Origin: Betaproteobacteria bacterium
GTDB lineage: Bacteria > Pseudomonadota > Gammaproteobacteria > Burkholderiales > Burkholderiaceae_C
Reading direction: 5' to 3'
Assembly: GCA_005882155.1 (NCBI GenBank)
Contig: VBCQ01000237.1
Span: forward strand, 1-9,261
Length of the DNA stretch: 9,261 bases
In this document: piece by piece, positions 6,455 through 9,261 of the stretch
How the letters are laid out: every line of letters begins with the position of its first letter
How positions within the stretch are numbered: the first letter of the stretch is position 1
Notes under the pieces: model-generated
What the model saw: only the letters and a program-made list of their open reading frames with translations
What the model was told of the DNA's origin: nothing
Database searches by the model: none
Program-made: the position numbers and the translations under genes

Positions 6455-7129
6455 TCACCAATACCCCCAATTCCCCGTCACCACCACCCACACCCCCAAC
6501 ACCCCATTCGTCACTGCGTGCGCGATCACCGGCAGCCACAGCTTGCCGCTGCGCACATACAGCCACGCATAGGCGAGGCCGGCGATGATGGCGGCGAGCC
6601 ACAGCGTGTGAGCGAGCATGAAGACGAAGGTCGAAAGGACGATGGCTTTCGCGCCGACGCGTTGCGGCACGACGGTTTCGAACTGCGGGCTTTCGATCCA
6701 GCGCATCAGGAACGAGCGCCAGAACAGCTCTTCCATCACCGGCACCAGCAGCGCGGCGCCGACCCAGCGCACGGCAATCAACGGCCATTGCAGCGCGCCC
6801 TGCGCATCGACCGGCCTGAACGAGGCGGTCGCTTCACCGAGGCGCATCCACGGTGCGTCGAGCCGGATCCAGAGCACGAACACAACGACGCCGACTGCGA
6901 TGGCGAGCAGCGTCTCGCGTGCGTCGGGAAGCAGTTGCGCAGCGAATTCACCGTACTCGCGCCCGAACCACAGCAGCACGCCGCCGACGAGCACCACGGT
7001 CCACGCGTAGACCCACCGCGGGTCGAGTGCGCCGTCGGCCGGCAGCGCGCCGCGCAGCGCGAGCAGCAGCATGAACAGCGCGAACGGTGCGATACGCAAT
7101 ATCGCGGCTCGGCTCAAGGGCTGGGCCAT
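6455..7129 (-). CDS. CPBP-family intramembrane metalloprotease (CAAX protease-like)
   Basis: CPBP (Abi/CAAX) proteins are glutamate-dependent membrane proteases related to Rce1. Seen: 224 residues with several hydrophobic segments (about 12-29, 40-55, 72-90, 118-131, 161-176, 178-193, 200-217). The three family motifs are intact: E133-E134-x-x-x-R138 (EELFWR), F170-x-x-x-H174 (FMLAH) and H204-x-x-x-N208 (HAVTN). The block VPVMEELFWRSFLMRW resembles, from memory, the CAAX-related subfamily associated with exosortase/PEP-CTERM systems. No exosortase gene lies in the window, so that link is tentative. The ATG at 7129 follows a strong AGGAGG by 7 bases. The gene lies 40 bases behind the flippase-acyltransferase gene, so they are probably cotranscribed. 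All four Gly codons among the last 16 are GGG, which is odd (see the G-run feature). Substrate unknown. Confidence 0.85.
   Translation of the reverse strand: MAQPLSRAAILRIAPFALFMLLLALRGALPADGALDPRWVYAWTVVLVGGVLLWFGREYGEFAAQLLPDARETLLAIAVGVVVFVLWIRLDAPWMRLGEATASFRPVDAQGALQWPLIAVRWVGAALLVPVMEELFWRSFLMRWIESPQFETVVPQRVGAKAIVLSTFVFMLAHTLWLAAIIAGLAYAWLYVRSGKLWLPVIAHAVTNGVLGVWVVVTGNWGYW
6464..6505 (-). other. Cluster of G-runs, potential G-quadruplex at the 3' end of the CPBP gene
   Basis: On the minus strand, the coding and mRNA strand, five G-runs of 4, 5, 3, 4 and 5 bases lie in 42 bases (6502-6505, 6493-6497, 6487-6489, 6473-6476, 6464-6468). Linkers are 4, 3, 10 and 4 bases, the longest containing two extra GG pairs. 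This meets the usual pattern for a G-quadruplex except for the one long loop. It encodes the last CPBP residues and ends 22 bases upstream, in transcript order, of the toxin-antitoxin -35 box. Folding and function are not shown. Confidence 0.5.
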
Positions 7130-7136
7130 CGGGTCT

Positions 7137-7142
7137 CCTCCT
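7137..7142 (-). promoter_or_regulatory. Strong Shine-Dalgarno of the CPBP gene
   Basis: AGGAGG on the minus strand, 7 bases before the ATG at 7129. It fixes the start and points to efficient independent initiation within the operon. Confidence 0.8.
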
Positions 7143-7169
7143 GGCGCGCGATTGTTTCGCAGCGGCGCT

Positions 7170-9056
7170 TCAACTGGCCAGCAGCGCGCCGACCCGCTCG
7201 CGCAGCACCGCCGGTGTCACCGCAGCCGGCGCGACCGGATGCCCCGCGACGACGCCGACGGGACTGAACAGGCCGCGGCGGAACGGCCGCTTCATCGCCG
7301 CGCCGTCGACGCGCGAGAAGAACGATCCCCACAGGTTCTGCAGCGCGAGTGGAATCACCGGCACCGGGTTCGTCTCCAGCACTTTCATGATGCCGCCTTT
7401 GAACTCGCCGAGCTCGCCGTCGTGGGTGATGACGCCTTCGGGAAAGATGCACAGCAGATCGCCGTCGGACAGCACCCGTCGCGCCTCGGCGAACGCTCGC
7501 GCGTAGACGGCCGGATCGTCACGCTGCGGCGCAATCGGGATCGCCTTGGCGAGCTTGAACAGCCAGCCGAGCACCGGCACCTGGAAGATGCGGTGATCCA
7601 TGATGAAGCGGATCGGCCGCGGGCTCGCCGCCATCAGCAGCACCGCGTCGACGAAGCTGACGTGGTTGCAGACGAGGATCGCCGGGCCGGCTAGCGGGAT
7701 GTGCTCGTCGCCGCGCACCTTGAAGCGGTAGACGAGCCGTGTCGTCACGAACGCGACGAAGCGCAGCAGGTACTCGGGCACGAGCAGGAAGATGTAGCTC
7801 GCGACCAGCGCGTTGAGCACGCCGACGACGAGGAACACTTCGGGAATCGTCAAGCCCAATTGCAGCAGCACGCCGACGCCGATCGCGCTGACGATCATGA
7901 ACAGCGCGTTGAGGATGTTGTTGGCCGCGATGATGCGGGCGCGGTGGCTCGGCTGCGAGCGCAGCTGGATCAAGGCGTACATCGGTACGCTGTACAGGCC
8001 GGCGAACAACGACAGCAGCGCCAGGTCGGCCATCACCCGCCAGTGCGCGCTGCGGCCGACGAACTCGGCGAGCGCGAGGCCGTCTGCGTTCGGCAGTGCG
8101 CGCGAGGCGAAGTACAAGTCGATCGCGAACACGCTCATGCCGATCGCGCCGAGCGGTACCAGCCCGATCTCCACATGGCGGCGCGACAGCACTTCGCACA
8201 GCAGCGAGCCGACGCCGATGCCGACCGAGAACACGACGAGCAGCAGCGACGCGACCTGCTCGTCGCCGTGCAGCACTTCCTTCGCGAACGACGGGAACAT
8301 CGCCAGGAATACCGCACCGAAGAACCACATCCACGAAATGCCCAGCAGCGAGCGGAAGACGACGATGTTCTGGTGCGCGAGCTTCAAATTGCGCCAAGTC
8401 TCGCTGACCGGATTCCAGTTGATTCGCAGCTCCGGGTCGACCGACGGCGACGCCGGAACGAATTGCGCGGTGACCCGCCCGAGCAGCGCGACGCCGACGC
8501 ACGCGAACGCGACGTAGTGGCGGCCGACCTCGGGGATCGCCACGAGCAGCCCGCCGGCGACCTGCCCGAGCAGGATCGCGACGAAGGTGCCCATCTCGAC
8601 CATGCCGTTGCCGCCGGTCAGCTCGCGCTCGTTGAGGTGCTGCGGCAGATAGGCGAACTTGACCGGCCCGAACAGCGTCGAGTGCAGCCCCATCAGGAAC
8701 ACGCAGCCGAGCAGCACGACCACGTTGCTGCTCCAGAAGCCCCACGCCGCGAGCAGCATGATCGCGATCTCGAGCCCCTTGACGAAGCGGATGACGCGAG
8801 TCTTGTCGTACTTGTCGGTGATCTGCCCGCTGGTGGCCGAGAACAGCAGGAACGGCAAGATGAAGAGCGCGCCGATCCACAGCCCGGCCTGTTGCGGCGT
8901 CAGCCAAGCGACCTGCAGCTGGAACGTCACCAGCACGGTGAACGCGAACTTGAACAGGTTGTCGTTGCCGGCGCCGAGGAACTGGGTCCAGAAGAACGGC
9001 GCGAAGCGGCGCTGGCGCAGCAGCGCGAACTGGTTGGGGTGCTCGTGGTCGGTCAA
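7170..9056 (-). CDS. Fused MFS lysophospholipid flippase (LplT-like) and PlsC-type acyltransferase
   Basis: The protein probably carries lysophospholipids across the inner membrane and re-acylates them, joining the roles of E. coli LplT and the acyltransferase part of Aas. Seen: 628 residues. Residues about 15-435 form a major facilitator domain with about 12 hydrophobic segments, beginning FFWTQFLGAGNDNLFKFA and with a loop DKYDKTRVIR at 81-90. Residues about 440-628 form a PlsC domain with the catalytic N464-H465-x4-D470 motif (NHVSFVD), FPEG at 538-541 and VPVIPL at 565-570. The C-terminal acyl-ACP synthetase domain of Aas is absent, so the acyl donor must come from elsewhere. The start is TTG at 9056: GGAGG lies 6 bases upstream and the protein aligns from there. 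The TTG overlaps the upstream gene's stop by 4 bases. Substrate is inferred from the family. Confidence 0.9.
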   Translation of the reverse strand: MTDHEHPNQFALLRQRRFAPFFWTQFLGAGNDNLFKFAFTVLVTFQLQVAWLTPQQAGLWIGALFILPFLLFSATSGQITDKYDKTRVIRFVKGLEIAIMLLAAWGFWSSNVVVLLGCVFLMGLHSTLFGPVKFAYLPQHLNERELTGGNGMVEMGTFVAILLGQVAGGLLVAIPEVGRHYVAFACVGVALLGRVTAQFVPASPSVDPELRINWNPVSETWRNLKLAHQNIVVFRSLLGISWMWFFGAVFLAMFPSFAKEVLHGDEQVASLLLVVFSVGIGVGSLLCEVLSRRHVEIGLVPLGAIGMSVFAIDLYFASRALPNADGLALAEFVGRSAHWRVMADLALLSLFAGLYSVPMYALIQLRSQPSHRARIIAANNILNALFMIVSAIGVGVLLQLGLTIPEVFLVVGVLNALVASYIFLLVPEYLLRFVAFVTTRLVYRFKVRGDEHIPLAGPAILVCNHVSFVDAVLLMAASPRPIRFIMDHRIFQVPVLGWLFKLAKAIPIAPQRDDPAVYARAFAEARRVLSDGDLLCIFPEGVITHDGELGEFKGGIMKVLETNPVPVIPLALQNLWGSFFSRVDGAAMKRPFRRGLFSPVGVVAGHPVAPAAVTPAVLRERVGALLAS

Positions 9057-9261
9057 GAGGTTCCTCCGTCGCCGTCGACGCGGCTCGTGCGCAATGTAGC
9101 TGCAGTTTCGAACACGCTCGCCGGCCAGCGCGCCGAACCGATGCGCGCATGGCGCTTCAGCACGAAGTCGAACAGCAGCGGGTTGTATTCGCGGATGCGC
9201 CGTAGCGGCTCGACTGCCGATGCGTCGAGCAGGCCGGCAGCGGCGAGCTGCGCCGGCGCGT
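9053..9261 (-). CDS. 3' end of an unidentified gene (C-terminal 68 residues)
   Basis: The reading frame enters from beyond the window and ends at TGA (9053-9055), which overlaps the TTG start of the flippase-acyltransferase gene as TTGA. The visible part includes the block REYNPLLFDFVLKRHARIG followed by SARWPASVFETA, with typical GC-rich codon use, so it is a real coding end. The last codons (GAC GGA GGA) contain the Shine-Dalgarno of the next gene, so the two are translationally coupled. I do not recognise it with confidence. A vague resemblance, from memory, to the end of the large FAD/iron-sulfur oxidoreductases of Burkholderiales (DUF3683 type) is unverified. No transmembrane segment or catalytic motif is visible. 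Confidence 0.7.
   Translation of the reverse strand, partial: APAQLAAAGLLDASAVEPLRRIREYNPLLFDFVLKRHARIGSARWPASVFETAATLRTSRVDGDGGTS
9063..9067 (-). promoter_or_regulatory. Shine-Dalgarno that fixes the TTG start of the flippase-acyltransferase
   Basis: GGAGG on the minus strand lies 6 bases before the TTG at 9056, inside the last codons of the upstream gene. The ideal spacing is the main support for the rare start codon. Confidence 0.8.

Noticed and set aside
7519..9150. 543-residue minus-strand open frame overlapping the flippase-acyltransferase
   Set aside because: Translation is Arg/Ala-rich with no membrane segments; the overlapping frame holds complete MFS and PlsC domains with conserved motifs.
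3083..9211. Eleven-base repeat CGTAGCGGCTC at 3083, 4623 and 9201
   Set aside because: Contexts are unrelated (3' end, promoter region, inside a gene) and repeats of this length are expected by chance in such GC-rich sequence.

Overview
The window looks like chromosome from a high-GC betaproteobacterium, most likely of the order Burkholderiales. This is inferred from the GC-rich third codon positions, from the Tgt and QueA sequences, which read like Burkholderiales versions of these enzymes, and from the divergent recG/queA arrangement. No rRNA, tRNA, CRISPR array, insertion sequence or phage gene was seen. The DNA is very compact: every gap between genes is 68 bases or less.

Layout from left to right. 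(1) recG, minus strand, its last few codons cut by the window edge. As written it carries an out-of-frame deletion near codon 60. (2) queA, plus strand, divergent from recG and intact. (3) A PLC/AcpA-type phosphoesterase lipoprotein gene, minus strand, convergent with queA. It is also broken by an out-of-frame deletion, which removes the metal-binding Glu-Asn motif. (4) tgt, plus strand, intact. (5) A minus-strand toxin-antitoxin pair with an AbrB/MazE-type antitoxin first and a Doc (Fic-fold) toxin second. They overlap by 4 bases (ATGA) and have their own AT-rich promoter with a palindromic operator candidate. (6) A CPBP (CAAX-protease-like) membrane protein gene, minus strand, ending in a G-run cluster that could form a G-quadruplex in the mRNA. 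(7) A fused MFS lysophospholipid flippase and PlsC-type acyltransferase, minus strand, starting at TTG behind a strong Shine-Dalgarno. (8) The 3' end of an unidentified gene that overlaps the TTG start by 4 bases.

How the genes work together. queA and tgt both serve queuosine tRNA modification: Tgt inserts preQ1 at G34 and QueA builds the epoxycyclopentane ring. Here they are separated by the inverted phosphoesterase gene. Genes 8, 7 and 6 form a likely membrane-related operon with translational coupling. The toxin-antitoxin module sits downstream of it with its own promoter and meets tgt tail to tail.

The most notable signal is the pair of out-of-frame deletions, in two unrelated minus-strand genes, each near the N-terminus. 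Both shift the frame in the same direction and both have a short AA-centred palindrome at the junction. They are either assembly artefacts or real inactivating mutations. Read mapping would decide.
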